Part shown: positions 34,625 through 43,520 of the stretch, piece after piece
How positions within the stretch are numbered: the first letter of the stretch is position 1
Layout of the letters: each line of letters begins with the position of its first letter
Origin: Anaerolineales bacterium
GTDB lineage: Bacteria > Chloroflexota > Anaerolineae > Anaerolineales > E44-bin32
NCBI GenBank assembly: GCA_037382465.1
Contig: JARRPX010000032.1
Coordinates: 1 to 54,531 of the forward strand
Reading direction: 5' to 3'
DNA: 54,531 nucleotides
Program-made: the position numbers and the translations under genes
The notes under the pieces: model-generated
Seen by the model: only the letters and a program-made list of their open reading frames with translations
Database searches by the model: none
Told to the model about the DNA's origin: nothing

Positions 34625-36457
34625 CTATCCCGCCCCTTCGATGACGACCGGAATCAACTCGAATTTATTCACGTCCACCAGGCCCATGTCGGAGATACGC
34701 AGTTCGGGAATCACGACCAGGGCCAACAGACTGAGCTGCATGTTGGGGTTGTTCAAACTGCAGCCGCAGGTTTTGAACGCCCGCAGCACATTGGCCGCCT
34801 TTTCGGCTACGATTTCAGCTCGCTCGTCCGACATCAAACCCGCGATAGGCAGCTCGATCAGGGCGATCACCTCATGGTTGCACACGACGATCTGGCCGCC
34901 GCCGACGCGCGCCAATTCGTTCGCCGCCGTGGCCATGTCGGCTTCGTCCGTGCCGACGACGAGCATGTGATGCGAATCATGCGCTACCGTCGAACCGATG
35001 GCGCATGGCTTATCGAAGCCAAAACCCTGCACCAGTCCGACCTGCACCTCTCCCGTGCCGCGATGGCGCTCGACGAGCGCCACCTTGGCGAGATCGTTCT
35101 TAATATCGACCGGAATCTCGCCATCTTTTGCCCTGACTTCGAGAATGAGATGCCGGGTGGGCGCCTGATTCTCGACCACGCCGATCACGTTTGCAACGAC
35201 CTTCCCATCTCGCGGAGAGGTAACTCGAAAATCCTGCGCTTCCAGCCGCCGTCCGAGAACGACCGAAGACTTGACCTCCTGCGGATACGGGAAAGCAGGC
35301 AGATCGACGGTCAATTCGCCATCCGCAGCCAAAGGCGTTCCCCTGGCTATGACCTGGTCGACCTGCATGGATGCGAGGTCACTCACGAGCAGAATATCGG
35401 CGTAGCGGCCGGGCGCAATCTGGCCGACGTCCGTGGCGACACCGAAATGCTCCGCCGTGTTCAGCGTGGCCATCTGGATCGCAGTCATCGGCTCCAGGCC
35501 CCGTTCGATGGCACGGCGCACGACGCGATCCATGTGCCCTTCCTGGACCAGCGTCTCGGAATGGCTGTCGTCTGTAACGAGCAGGAAATGGCGCGGATTT
35601 AGTCCTTTTTCGAGGATGGCGGGCACCTGCGCCGCCACGTCGTGCCAACCCGATCCGTAGCGCAGCATGGCCTTCATTCCCTGGCGTACACGGGCGACGG
35701 CGTCTTCGAGGCGCGTTCCCTCGTGATCGTCCTGCGCGCCGCCGGCGGCATACCCATGAAACGGAAGGCCGAGATCGGGTGAAGCGTAGTGTCCGCCGAT
35801 GACCTTTCCTGCAAGACGCGTCACGGCCATTTCGTCGTGCATTTGCTTGTCGCTGAGGAAGACCCCGGGGAAATTCATCATTTCACCCAGGCCGATAATC
35901 CCCGGCCATTGCATCGCCTCGGCCACTTCGTCCGGTCCGATCTCTGCACCCGGTGTCTCCAACCCCGGCGCAGAGGGCACGCAGGATGGCATCTGCACCC
36001 AGACGTGGATGGGCTGTACGGCCGCCTCATCAACCATCAAACGCACGCCCTTCAACCCGAATACGTTGGCGATTTCATGCGGATCGACGAACATCCCCGT
36101 GGTTCCGTGTGGGATCACCGCGCGTACGAATTCGGTCACGGTCACCATGCCGGATTCCACGTGCATGTGCCCATCCAACAACCCCGGTACGAGAAAGCGC
36201 CCTTCGGCGTCGATGATTTCCGTGTCCGGCCCGATGGTGTGACTTGCGTCGGATCCGACGTACGCAATGCGCTCTCCGCGAACGGCCACGTCTGTGTTTT
36301 CCAGAATCTCACCCGACTGCACGCAGACCCAGCGACCGTTTCGGACCACGAGATCGGCTTTTTCGCGTCCCATGGCGACGTCGACCAGTCCGCGTGTCAT
36401 CTCGCTCCACCTTTGTGCGTCCACGGCGTTCTCCTTGTTGGTACTCGAATGACTCAA
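34625..36457 (-). CDS. ade: adenine deaminase
   Basis: Adenine deaminase converts adenine to hypoxanthine. The 610-residue amidohydrolase is the usual length. GLLDGHMHVESGMV and FVDPHEIANVFG give metal ligands, and LLVTDDSHSETLVQEGHMDR contains the active-site Asp region. The C-terminal adenine-deaminase domain includes ELARVGGGQIVV and RAFKTCGCSLNNP. ATG at 36457 overlaps the stop of the upstream deaminase gene (ATGA). Its hypoxanthine product would be a natural substrate for the molybdenum hydroxylases of the same block. Confidence 0.94.
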   Translation of the reverse strand: MSHSSTNKENAVDAQRWSEMTRGLVDVAMGREKADLVVRNGRWVCVQSGEILENTDVAVRGERIAYVGSDASHTIGPDTEIIDAEGRFLVPGLLDGHMHVESGMVTVTEFVRAVIPHGTTGMFVDPHEIANVFGLKGVRLMVDEAAVQPIHVWVQMPSCVPSAPGLETPGAEIGPDEVAEAMQWPGIIGLGEMMNFPGVFLSDKQMHDEMAVTRLAGKVIGGHYASPDLGLPFHGYAAGGAQDDHEGTRLEDAVARVRQGMKAMLRYGSGWHDVAAQVPAILEKGLNPRHFLLVTDDSHSETLVQEGHMDRVVRRAIERGLEPMTAIQMATLNTAEHFGVATDVGQIAPGRYADILLVSDLASMQVDQVIARGTPLAADGELTVDLPAFPYPQEVKSSVVLGRRLEAQDFRVTSPRDGKVVANVIGVVENQAPTRHLILEVRAKDGEIPVDIKNDLAKVALVERHRGTGEVQVGLVQGFGFDKPCAIGSTVAHDSHHMLVVGTDEADMATAANELARVGGGQIVVCNHEVIALIELPIAGLMSDERAEIVAEKAANVLRAFKTCGCSLNNPNMQLSLLALVVIPELRISDMGLVDVNKFELIPVVIEGAG

Positions 36458-37833
36458 GCGCCGTTTGCCAGGCGCTGGGCTGCACGGTTGTGCCGTTCGA
36501 TCAGCGTTTCGATCTCCACCGGCAGCAGCTTCCCATCATACACGACTGGTTTCCCATGTACGTAGTTGAAATCGACCGGGACGGAGGCGCAAAGAACGGC
36601 GGCCGCCACGGGATCGTGCAGTGCGCCGGCGAATTCCACGCGCTCCAGATCGATGGCCACGAAATCGGCACACTTTCCGGATTCCAGCGAACCGACGTCG
36701 CTTCTCCCGAGTACCTTCGCACCGCCGATGGTGGCCAACTCGAGTGCTTGGCGTGCAGTCAGCAGATGTTTGGACCCGTCGATTTCAGGCGCAGCCGCCG
36801 AACCGACGCGGGAGAGCAAAAATGCCTGTCGGGCTTCAGCCAGCAAGTGCGAGCTGTCGTTGCTGGCCGAACCATCCACACCCAGGCCCACGGCGACGCC
36901 GGCAGAAAGGTAGCGCAGGACCGGCGCGATCCCGGAGGCCAGGCGCATGTTCGAAGACGGACAGTGGGCTACACCGATCTGCGAGCTGGCCATCCGCTCG
37001 ACTTCGTCGGGATTGATGTGCACCGCATGGGCGAACCAGACGTCATCCCCGGACCAATCCAGTGCTTCGGCGTACGCCAGCGGCCGGTGTCCGAATTCGT
37101 CCAGGCAGAATCGCTCTTCGTCCAGCGTCTCGGCCAGATGCGTGTGCAGACGCACGCCGTAGGAACGGGCGATGCCGGCCGCATCACGCATGAGATCCGC
37201 GGTTACCGAAAAGGGCGAGCACGGTGCGACGACGATCTGCAGCATGGATCCCGGTTCCGCATCATGATAAGTCTCGATCAGACGCCGGGTGTCCTCCATG
37301 ATGGCGTGCTCATCTTCCACCACGCTGTCGGGCGGCAGGCCTCCTTTGGATTCCCCGAGGCTCATCGAGCCGCGTGAAGCGTGCAGCCGCATGCCCATCT
37401 GTCGAGCGGCTTCGATCTCGTCGTCGAGGCGACATCCGTTGGGATAGATGTAGAGGTGATCCGAAGCCGTGGTGCAGCCGGAAAGCGCCAGCTCCGCCAT
37501 CGCCAATTGGGTCGAGATGCGAATGTCCTCCGGCGTCAAACCGGCCCAAATCGGATAAAGCGTCTTGAGCCATTGGAAAAGATCCACATCCTGTGCGGCG
37601 GGGATCGCGCGTGTAAGGGTTTGATAGAAGTGGTGGTGGGTGTTGATCAAACCGGGAAGGACGAGATGGCCGTGCAGGTCGAGCACTTCATCCGCTTCCT
37701 GCGTGAAGGCCGCGCTCGGTCCGACATCTTCGATCCAGCCGTCGCGAATGAAGATGGCGCCTTGAGGAATCTCGCGCCGCTGGTCATCCATGGTCACGAG
37801 TACTGCGGCGTTTCTCACGAGCAGCGTTGCCAT
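36454..37833 (-). CDS. 8-oxoguanine/guanine-type deaminase
   Basis: This amidohydrolase of 459 residues resembles 8-oxoguanine deaminase (Pseudomonas PA0142 clade) and related guanine deaminases: LPGLINTHHHFYQTLTRA, RLHTHLAETLDEERFC, FAHAVHINPDE and VGLGVDGSASND give the metal and catalytic residues. The TLLVRNAAVLVTMDDQRRE start matches the 8-oxoguanine clade. It is the first gene of the minus-strand catabolic block; AGGAGG lies upstream. Removing the exocyclic amine would yield xanthine or urate. The exact ring substrate within the clade is not certain. Confidence 0.87.
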   Translation of the reverse strand: MATLLVRNAAVLVTMDDQRREIPQGAIFIRDGWIEDVGPSAAFTQEADEVLDLHGHLVLPGLINTHHHFYQTLTRAIPAAQDVDLFQWLKTLYPIWAGLTPEDIRISTQLAMAELALSGCTTASDHLYIYPNGCRLDDEIEAARQMGMRLHASRGSMSLGESKGGLPPDSVVEDEHAIMEDTRRLIETYHDAEPGSMLQIVVAPCSPFSVTADLMRDAAGIARSYGVRLHTHLAETLDEERFCLDEFGHRPLAYAEALDWSGDDVWFAHAVHINPDEVERMASSQIGVAHCPSSNMRLASGIAPVLRYLSAGVAVGLGVDGSASNDSSHLLAEARQAFLLSRVGSAAAPEIDGSKHLLTARQALELATIGGAKVLGRSDVGSLESGKCADFVAIDLERVEFAGALHDPVAAAVLCASVPVDFNYVHGKPVVYDGKLLPVEIETLIERHNRAAQRLANGA

Positions 37834-37859
37834 GCAACCTCCTCAATCCCGACACATCG

Positions 37860-37900
37860 AGTCTAACATTCTTAGTGCATTGGGTCAATTGTCAGACAAT
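37860..37900 (-). promoter_or_regulatory. promoter of the purine block with overlapping operator
   Basis: Read on the minus strand, TTGACC (37888-37883) and TAGACT (37865-37860) are separated by 17 bases. The perfect palindrome ATTGTCTGACAAT (37900-37888) abuts and shares one base with the -35 hexamer. The spacing of inverted GT..AC half-sites resembles GntR-family operators, and a GntR/UTRA gene lies two genes downstream. A protein bound here would block polymerase. Confidence 0.65.
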
Positions 37901-37960
37901 CAAAATAGGACACAGGAATTTCAACGAGAACCAAGGAACACTCGCGCCGTAATCCTGTCG

Positions 37961-37993
37961 AAAAAGAAAACGCCGCTCGAGATCGGCGGCGTT
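37961..37993 (-). terminator. intrinsic terminator after folD
   Basis: AACGCCGC (37969-37976) pairs with GCGGCGTT (37986-37993) across a 9-base loop. On the minus strand the stem is followed by TTCTTTTT. It lies 20 bases beyond the folD stop and separates folD from the purine block. Confidence 0.85.
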
Positions 37994-38013
37994 GGATTAA
38001 CTACTTACCGCGA

Positions 38014-38892
38014 TCAGGCGGCGCTTCGTTGCGCGGAACGCAGCGTGTTGTGCAGTAATCCGGCAATGGTCATGGGGCCCACACCGCCCGGCACGGGGGT
38101 GATCGCGCCGGCGACCTCTTTGGCTTCGTCGAACGCCACGTCCCCGACGAGGCGGTAGCCGCGCTTCGCACTGGGGTCATCCACGCGGTTGACGCCCACA
38201 TCGATCACATAAGCACCTTTTTTGATCCAATCGCCCCTGATCATCTCTGGACGTCCGATCGCCGCAATGAGTACGTCCGCCCGCCGGCATACGTCGGGCA
38301 AATTCTGCGTGCGGGAATGGCAGATGGTAACCGTGGCGTTTTCTTTCACCAGCAGCAGCGCTGCCGGCATGCCCACGATGTTCGAACGGCCGACGACCAC
38401 GGCCTCGGCGCCCTCCAGCTTCGCCCCCGATTTCTTTAGCAGTGTGATGCAGCCGGCCGGCGTACAGGGAACGAACAAGGGCTCACGTCCTTTCTGCGCC
38501 AGGCGGCCGATGTTGATCGGATGAAAACCATCCACGTCCTTCTCGATGCTGATGGCCCGCAGTATCGCTTCCTCATCCAACCCTGCCGGAAGCGGCAACT
38601 GCACCAAGATACCGTGCACTTCGGGATTGGCATTCAAATCCGTGACCAACTTCTCGACTTCCTCCTGCGACACGTCTGCGGGTAACGTATACCCAAAGGA
38701 TTCGATGCCCAATTCCTCACAAGCCTTTCGTTTCATGCGCACGTAGGTTTGTGAGGCAGGGTCCTCTCCCACGATCACCGTCGCCAAACCGGGCCTGGTC
38801 GCCCCCGAGGCGACAAGATCATTTACGCCTTCAGCGACCTCCTGGCGTAACGCAGCTGCGATTGCCCTACCGTCTATGATCTTTGCTGTCAT
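38014..38892 (-). CDS. folD: FolD, methylenetetrahydrofolate dehydrogenase/cyclohydrolase
   Basis: This bifunctional folate enzyme interconverts methylene- and formyl-tetrahydrofolate. The 292-residue protein has YVRMKRKACEELGI, with the active-site Lys in the YxxxK position, GILVQLPLP, DVDGFHPINIGRL, PCTPAGCI and VVVGRSNIVGMPAALLL for the NADP site. PVPGGVGPMT is the closing signature. Length and all motifs are normal. A terminator follows the stop, so it is probably transcribed alone from the 38893-39219 region. Confidence 0.96.
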   Translation of the reverse strand: MTAKIIDGRAIAAALRQEVAEGVNDLVASGATRPGLATVIVGEDPASQTYVRMKRKACEELGIESFGYTLPADVSQEEVEKLVTDLNANPEVHGILVQLPLPAGLDEEAILRAISIEKDVDGFHPINIGRLAQKGREPLFVPCTPAGCITLLKKSGAKLEGAEAVVVGRSNIVGMPAALLLVKENATVTICHSRTQNLPDVCRRADVLIAAIGRPEMIRGDWIKKGAYVIDVGVNRVDDPSAKRGYRLVGDVAFDEAKEVAGAITPVPGGVGPMTIAGLLHNTLRSAQRSAA

Positions 38893-39219
38893 TTTATTCT
38901 CCCATTTCGGTCTTGAATTGCGCGATGCGCGATTTCGATTTCACATCGGAAAGGCTCCTGCGCGGGAACCTTTCGTCGGTCAGCAACAATGAGATTATGC
39001 CCCAAGCCTGCCGGGACTTCAAGAACAGAGTTCCAGACCCAACCTGACACCTTTCCTGATCCGTTCCGGAGCGAAGTCCCCTCTGAATGCGACATGCGAT
39101 TACGGCCCAGGATAGGAATCTAAGGCTTCCAACACACAGGGCTTCGGACAGCCAGACGGCATCATCAAGATCGACCGGTTTTATTTCGTTTTCGAGGGAT
39201 CTGCCGGATCGTAAGCGGG
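38893..39219. other. intergenic region upstream of folD
   Basis: No gene is supported here. A moderately good hairpin (GAAAGG at 38949-38954 with CCTTTC at 38969-38974, TCC/GGA inside) lies in the folD leader. I could not match it to a tetrahydrofolate riboswitch. A 68-codon minus-strand frame at 38889-39095 has no family features and overlaps folD, so it is not called. Confidence 0.4.
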
Positions 39220-41298
39220 CTACGGTACCGGACGCCAGCTGGCGTCGAAATCGTAGGCCGGATCGGTCGTGATCTCCGCATAACCGCTACAGCTGGACGA
39301 GATCAACGCGATGTTGTGATTGGTGCCATCCGGCCACGTTTCGAACACAATCCAATTCCCATCGGGAGACCACTGCGGTTCCGCCATCGGCGCACCGCTC
39401 AACTTTCCTTCGACGCAGATGCGTGAATCTACGAAACCTAGGTCTTCGTAGCGTGCGGCGACGAGATAGGGCGGAGAATCCGGATTACGCCGTACAAACA
39501 GGAGAAATTGGCCGTCCTTGGACCAATCGGGGCTGGAATCATCTTTATACTCCCCGCGGCTGAATACACGCGCCTCACCGCCGGTAGCCGGGACGAACCA
39601 AATCGAACTTTCTCCTCCGCGTTCGGATTTAAACATGATCTCCTCACCCGTAGGAGACCAGGTCGGTTGGTAGTTGTATCCCAGATCATGGTTCACGTTC
39701 AATAAATCCCCGCTGCCGAGTTCGGTGACGTAGATCTGAGCCCGACCGTCTCGAAGGGACGTGAAAGCGATTCGCTTTCCGTCCGGCGACCAGGCAGGAT
39801 CGAAATTTCCTGCAGGACCCAGCAGCAGCGGCTCCGGTGTGCCGACGTTTCCCGACACATCGAGGCTAATTAGCCAGATATTCGATCCAGGGTAGTCGTC
39901 TCGGTTCTTCAAGCAGGGGGTGATGAAAGCCAGCCGCATGCCGCTCGGATCCCAGGCCGGCTGGCAAGCCCCCTCCTCGAGATCGGTCAATTGGTGTTCG
40001 TCCGTTCCATCGAGGTTGATTAAATAGATTTGTGGTATGCCCGACTTGTCGGAGGCGTAGGCGATTTGCCCGACTCCACCGCCTGTTGGTGTGGCTGTCA
40101 GCAAGGCGGTCTCGGTCTCTGCAACGCGGGTAGCGTCCGCGCCGGACAACGAGCCCGTCTCTTCGACGGTTGGTGATGGCTCCAAAGACGCGACAGTCTC
40201 GCCACTTTCATCCGTCTGCGAGGGGTCGATCACCGTGCCCAGCGCGTTCGTGACCACGGGCTGCGTTCCATTTCCATTGAACAACTCGCCAAAGTTGGCG
40301 CCCATGTAGAGCATACCCGCGGCGATGATCACGGCCACAGAACCGAGCAGGATCGTTATCGGCAAGCGGCTGGGTTTCTCCCGTGTGGTGCGCAGGGAGT
40401 TCAACGTGTCATCCATGAGTCGCGACGTATCCGAATTGCGAACGGTGTCTTCAATACGCTGGAACGGCCGTACCACCGTGGCCTGGTTTGCCGTTCCCGA
40501 TCCGCTGAGTGCGGATGCGAACGCGGCCACCGATTGATATCGATTTCGAGGCTTTACCTCCAACGCTTTTTCGATAACCCTGGCGACGGAAGGGGTGATA
40601 TTGGGATTGATCTTCCGGATCGGCGTCAGATTCGAGTGCCCCATCGCCCGCTCGATGGCGTCCTCGGGAATGGTCGCCGTCAACGCAGCATACAACGTCG
40701 CCCCTAGAGAATAAACATCCGTGCGTGGATCTGTTCCACCCGTGCCGTATTGTTCGGGCGGGGAAAATCCGGGCGTCATCGCCTTGGCGCCCGTCGTCGT
40801 GGCGCCTCCCTTTTCGAAGAACTTGGCCAAGCCGAAATCGACCAGGATCGCTTTTCCGTTGGGCATGATCTTGATGTTGCCGGGCTTGATATCTCGATGC
40901 AGAATCGGTGGTTCTTGGCAGTGCAGATAGGAGAGCGCGTCGCTGATCTCGAGAAACCAGGGCAGCGCCTCTTTTTCCGATATGGGACCGTCCTTCTCGA
41001 GCCGTTCGCGGATATCGACCCCCTGGATGAAATCCATAACCAGGTACTGGCCTTCGCCTTCGATCACAAAGTGATCCGACACGCGAGGTAAATTGGGATG
41101 TCGGAGCCGGGCGAGGATTTGAGCTTCTCGTTCGAATTGCCGTTCGAATTCTTCGGTCGTGAATAGATTCTCTTTTACGGCGACTTCGACGCCCAAATTC
41201 AGATCAAAGGCTTTATAGACGGCACCCATTCCCCCTTGTCCAAGAACGCCGTCGATTCGATAACGACTTCGTAGTAATGATCCAATTTCGAGGGCCAT
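39220..41298 (-). CDS. membrane serine/threonine kinase with extracellular beta-propeller
   Basis: Residues 1 to about 265 form a Hanks-type kinase: GQGGMGAVYKA, VAVKE, LHRDIKPGNIKI, VDFGLAKF and TPGFSPPEQYG are the glycine loop, Lys, catalytic loop, DFG and activation-segment motifs. A single membrane helix follows at about 317-338 (ITILLGSVAVIIAAGMLYMG) with a Ser/Thr-rich linker. The C-terminal 300 residues contain TolB/PD40-type propeller blades (IAYASDKSGIPQIYLI, FDPAWSPDGKRIAFTS, YQPTWSPTGEEIMFKS). The kinase is cytosolic and the propeller outside. An outside signal could thus be coupled to phosphorylation; ligand and targets are unknown. Confidence 0.92.
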   Translation of the reverse strand: MALEIGSLLRSRYRIDGVLGQGGMGAVYKAFDLNLGVEVAVKENLFTTEEFERQFEREAQILARLRHPNLPRVSDHFVIEGEGQYLVMDFIQGVDIRERLEKDGPISEKEALPWFLEISDALSYLHCQEPPILHRDIKPGNIKIMPNGKAILVDFGLAKFFEKGGATTTGAKAMTPGFSPPEQYGTGGTDPRTDVYSLGATLYAALTATIPEDAIERAMGHSNLTPIRKINPNITPSVARVIEKALEVKPRNRYQSVAAFASALSGSGTANQATVVRPFQRIEDTVRNSDTSRLMDDTLNSLRTTREKPSRLPITILLGSVAVIIAAGMLYMGANFGELFNGNGTQPVVTNALGTVIDPSQTDESGETVASLEPSPTVEETGSLSGADATRVAETETALLTATPTGGGVGQIAYASDKSGIPQIYLINLDGTDEHQLTDLEEGACQPAWDPSGMRLAFITPCLKNRDDYPGSNIWLISLDVSGNVGTPEPLLLGPAGNFDPAWSPDGKRIAFTSLRDGRAQIYVTELGSGDLLNVNHDLGYNYQPTWSPTGEEIMFKSERGGESSIWFVPATGGEARVFSRGEYKDDSSPDWSKDGQFLLFVRRNPDSPPYLVAARYEDLGFVDSRICVEGKLSGAPMAEPQWSPDGNWIVFETWPDGTNHNIALISSSCSGYAEITTDPAYDFDASWRPVP

Positions 41299-41639
41299 GT
41301 AGATCTCAATTATTTCTCAAAATAAATATACATATTCCAAAGCTTCAAGCGTATTGTAGCCGATGGTGAAAGTTTTGACTACCGAGTATCGCCCAGAATC
41401 GGGTTTTGTAAAGAGATTGGAAGGTCGAACTCCGTAATGAACTGCCCGATCCGATTTCCGCAGGGGGACAAGCGTGAGCTCATCGAGCTGCTTCGAGGTC
41501 CAGGAACGCTCGAATGAGGTTCGGCAGTTCGCCTGCGTTCAACTGCCAACTCGCCTATTCGTACCGGACTTGGCAGAAACAGCAGCCGCAGGTAAAGTTA
41601 TAGCCCGGACGTATATGCGTATTGGGGCGCGTGGAAAGC
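41299..41639. other. divergent intergenic region
   Basis: This region separates the kinase gene (minus) from the carboxypeptidase (plus). The first 60 bases next to the kinase are AT-rich and probably carry its promoter, but no clear hexamer pair stands out. I see no gene or strong structure in the rest. Confidence 0.4.
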
Positions 41640-42605
41640 ATGAGTTGGATGAGACGCTTTGGGGCCCACAGTCGAGTGACGATGCTTTACACGAGCGCGA
41701 TCGCATCGGTCGCGTTGTTTATTTCTGCATGTGCTACCCTGGCTTCGATCCAATCCAAATCGAATAACATGTCGGTGAACGATGTGCAAAATACTACACC
41801 CAATGCACCGAACACGGTGACCTCCACGAGCGAACCAACCCAAACCCCCTCGCCGACATCAACCGCGACACCGCAGCCCAGCGGCACGCCTTCAGCGGTT
41901 GCTTTCTGGGACGGGCCGATCGTCATCGGGGAATCCGTCGCCGGCCGCCCGATCGAAGTTTATCGCTTCGGAAACGGACCCAGGAAGCTGTTGATCATCG
42001 GGGGCATTCACGGGGGTTACGAGTACAACACGATCGCACTCACGGAACAATTGATCGCGCTTGTGCGAGGCCGCCCCGAGTGGATCCCGGATGATGCTAC
42101 CTTGTTCATACTTCGCTCCTTGAATCCGGATGGGGAAGCCCGCGCACAAGGCATTCATGGGCGCACGAACGAAAACGGAGTCGATTTGAACCGTAACTTT
42201 CCGGCGCAGTGGAAGCTGGAATGGCCCATCGATGGCTGCTGGCGCTACCTTCCCGTTACCGGCGGCCCATATCCGGCCTCCGAACCGGAAACCCTGGCGT
42301 TGATGCAGTTCCTCATCGACGAGAAAATCTTCGCGCTGATCAACTACCACAGCGCGGCGTTGGGAATCTTTCCCGGCGGCCAGCCGCCCGATGCAGCATC
42401 GATCAGTCTGGCGGAAGCTGTTGCAGCGGTGAGCGATTACCCCTACCCACCCGTCGACACGGGATGCCTGTTCACGGGCCAATTGATTGATTGGGCGTCG
42501 ATGCAAGGCATCGCCGCGATCGACATCGAACTTGCCAATCACCGCGACTCCGACTTGAAAGTCAACCTTGAAATCCTGCACGTCTTCCTCCACTGGCAAC
42601 CCTGA
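41640..42605 (+). CDS. M14-type zinc carboxypeptidase lipoprotein
   Basis: A signal peptide with lipobox (VALFISAC, Cys near residue 31) anchors the protein outside the membrane. A Thr/Pro/Ser-rich linker follows to about residue 85. The peptidase domain has IIGGIHGGYEYNT (HxxE metal ligands), DLNRNFPAQW (substrate-binding Asn-Arg), INYHSA (third ligand) and IDIELANH (catalytic Glu). It therefore retains all M14 catalytic residues. Size and motifs fit murein-peptide amidase or gamma-D-glutamyl-meso-diaminopimelate peptidase relatives. ATG at 41640 is used, but ATG at 41649 is also possible; neither has a strong ribosome site. Confidence 0.85.
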   Translation: MSWMRRFGAHSRVTMLYTSAIASVALFISACATLASIQSKSNNMSVNDVQNTTPNAPNTVTSTSEPTQTPSPTSTATPQPSGTPSAVAFWDGPIVIGESVAGRPIEVYRFGNGPRKLLIIGGIHGGYEYNTIALTEQLIALVRGRPEWIPDDATLFILRSLNPDGEARAQGIHGRTNENGVDLNRNFPAQWKLEWPIDGCWRYLPVTGGPYPASEPETLALMQFLIDEKIFALINYHSAALGIFPGGQPPDAASISLAEAVAAVSDYPYPPVDTGCLFTGQLIDWASMQGIAAIDIELANHRDSDLKVNLEILHVFLHWQP

Positions 42606-42755
42606 GTCCTCCCAATCTGGATGCGTCCCGGCAGCAGCAAACCACGAATCCCGTATGAAAAGTGACGGGCCTGCCGGCCTGGCGTGACGTCCTCCACCAG
42701 GACGCTCACCCCCGAATGTCTATGCTGAAGGAGATCCGTTTCAGACCTCAATCCG

Positions 42756-42785
42756 CTGACGTCAGTGGAACCACTGGGTTATAAT
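42756..42785 (+). promoter_or_regulatory. candidate nfuA promoter containing a palindrome
   Basis: CTGACG (42756-42761) and a perfect TATAAT (42780-42785) are 18 bases apart. The spacer holds the palindrome CAGTGGAACCACTG (42763-42776), a plausible repressor site. A further hairpin, TGTTTCA-TTGT-TGAAACA (42828-42845), lies in the leader before the ribosome site. Confidence 0.5.
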
Positions 42786-42869
42786 TCTTAAAGACGTCGA
42801 TTGCACTCGACGATCAAATGAATAACTTGTTTCATTGTTGAAACAGGGATTAAGAAAGGAAGAAGCAGC

Positions 42870-43436
42870 GTGATATCGGTAACAAAGGTCGCCAAAGAAA
42901 AAATCTTGGAAACGATGAAAGCAGAGGGCGGCGAAGGCATGTCCCTTCGACTTGCCGTTGACGGCAGAGGTCCCTTTGGATTTCATTATACGTTGGGGCT
43001 CGTGCCGCCGGAAGACCGCAAGCCGGACGATTCCGTCGTCGATCTCGATGATCTGCAAGTGTTGATCGATGCAGACAGCGCACCGAAATTGCAGGACTCG
43101 ACGTTGGATTTCGTCGAGGACAACCTTCGCGGCGGCTTCAAGATCGACAACCCCAACCCGCTGTGGACAGATCCGCTGGCGCAGTCCGTTCAAGACGTGA
43201 TCGACAACAAGGTCAATCCAGGCATCGCCGCGCACGGAGGTTTCGTGATTCTCCTGGACGTAAAAGATTCGACCGCCTACATTCAATTCGGCGGCGGCTG
43301 CCAGGGATGCCGGATGGTCGATGCGACGCTCAAGGGAGGAGTCGAAGCGACGATCCTCGAAGAGATTCCGCAGATCAAGCAAGTGCTGGACACGACGGAT
43401 CACGCCGAAGGAAAGAATCCCTACTATCAGGGCTAA
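42870..43436 (+). CDS. nfuA: NfuA-like iron-sulfur carrier
   Basis: This is a 188-residue protein with the two-part layout of NfuA. The N-terminal domain (about 1-95) resembles the A-type/HesB fold but lacks its cysteines. The C-terminal NifU domain has IAAHGGFVILLDV and GGGCQGCRMVDATLKGGVE, whose CxxC holds a [4Fe-4S] cluster between two monomers. GTG at 42870 follows AAGGAAG. It would deliver clusters to apo-proteins; many iron-sulfur enzymes in the window (the hydroxylases) could be clients. A strong terminator follows. Confidence 0.9.
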   Translation: MISVTKVAKEKILETMKAEGGEGMSLRLAVDGRGPFGFHYTLGLVPPEDRKPDDSVVDLDDLQVLIDADSAPKLQDSTLDFVEDNLRGGFKIDNPNPLWTDPLAQSVQDVIDNKVNPGIAAHGGFVILLDVKDSTAYIQFGGGCQGCRMVDATLKGGVEATILEEIPQIKQVLDTTDHAEGKNPYYQG

Positions 43437-43466
43437 TTCGGCATCCACAGGAACCATGTTAAAAGG

Positions 43467-43503
43467 AAAAACGCCCGAGGGAAAACATTCCTTCGGGCGT
43501 TTT
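43467..43503. terminator. bidirectional intrinsic terminator
   Basis: AAAACGCCCGAGGGAA (from 43467) pairs with TTCCTTCGGGCGTTTT (43488-43503) with one internal mismatch and a short loop. A/T runs on both sides make it work for nfuA (plus) and for the minus-strand gene ending at 43521. Confidence 0.9.
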
Positions 43504-43520
43504 GATGCCTCACGAGATGT

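Noticed and set aside
38889-39095. 68-codon minus-strand frame upstream of folD
   Set aside because: It overlaps the folD start and has no recognisable domain or ribosome site.
38893-39100. Possible tetrahydrofolate riboswitch in the folD leader
   Set aside because: Only a simple hairpin is visible; the conserved core of the known THF aptamer was not found.
41622-41640. Upstream TTG start for the carboxypeptidase
   Set aside because: No ribosome site; the signal peptide works from the later ATG.
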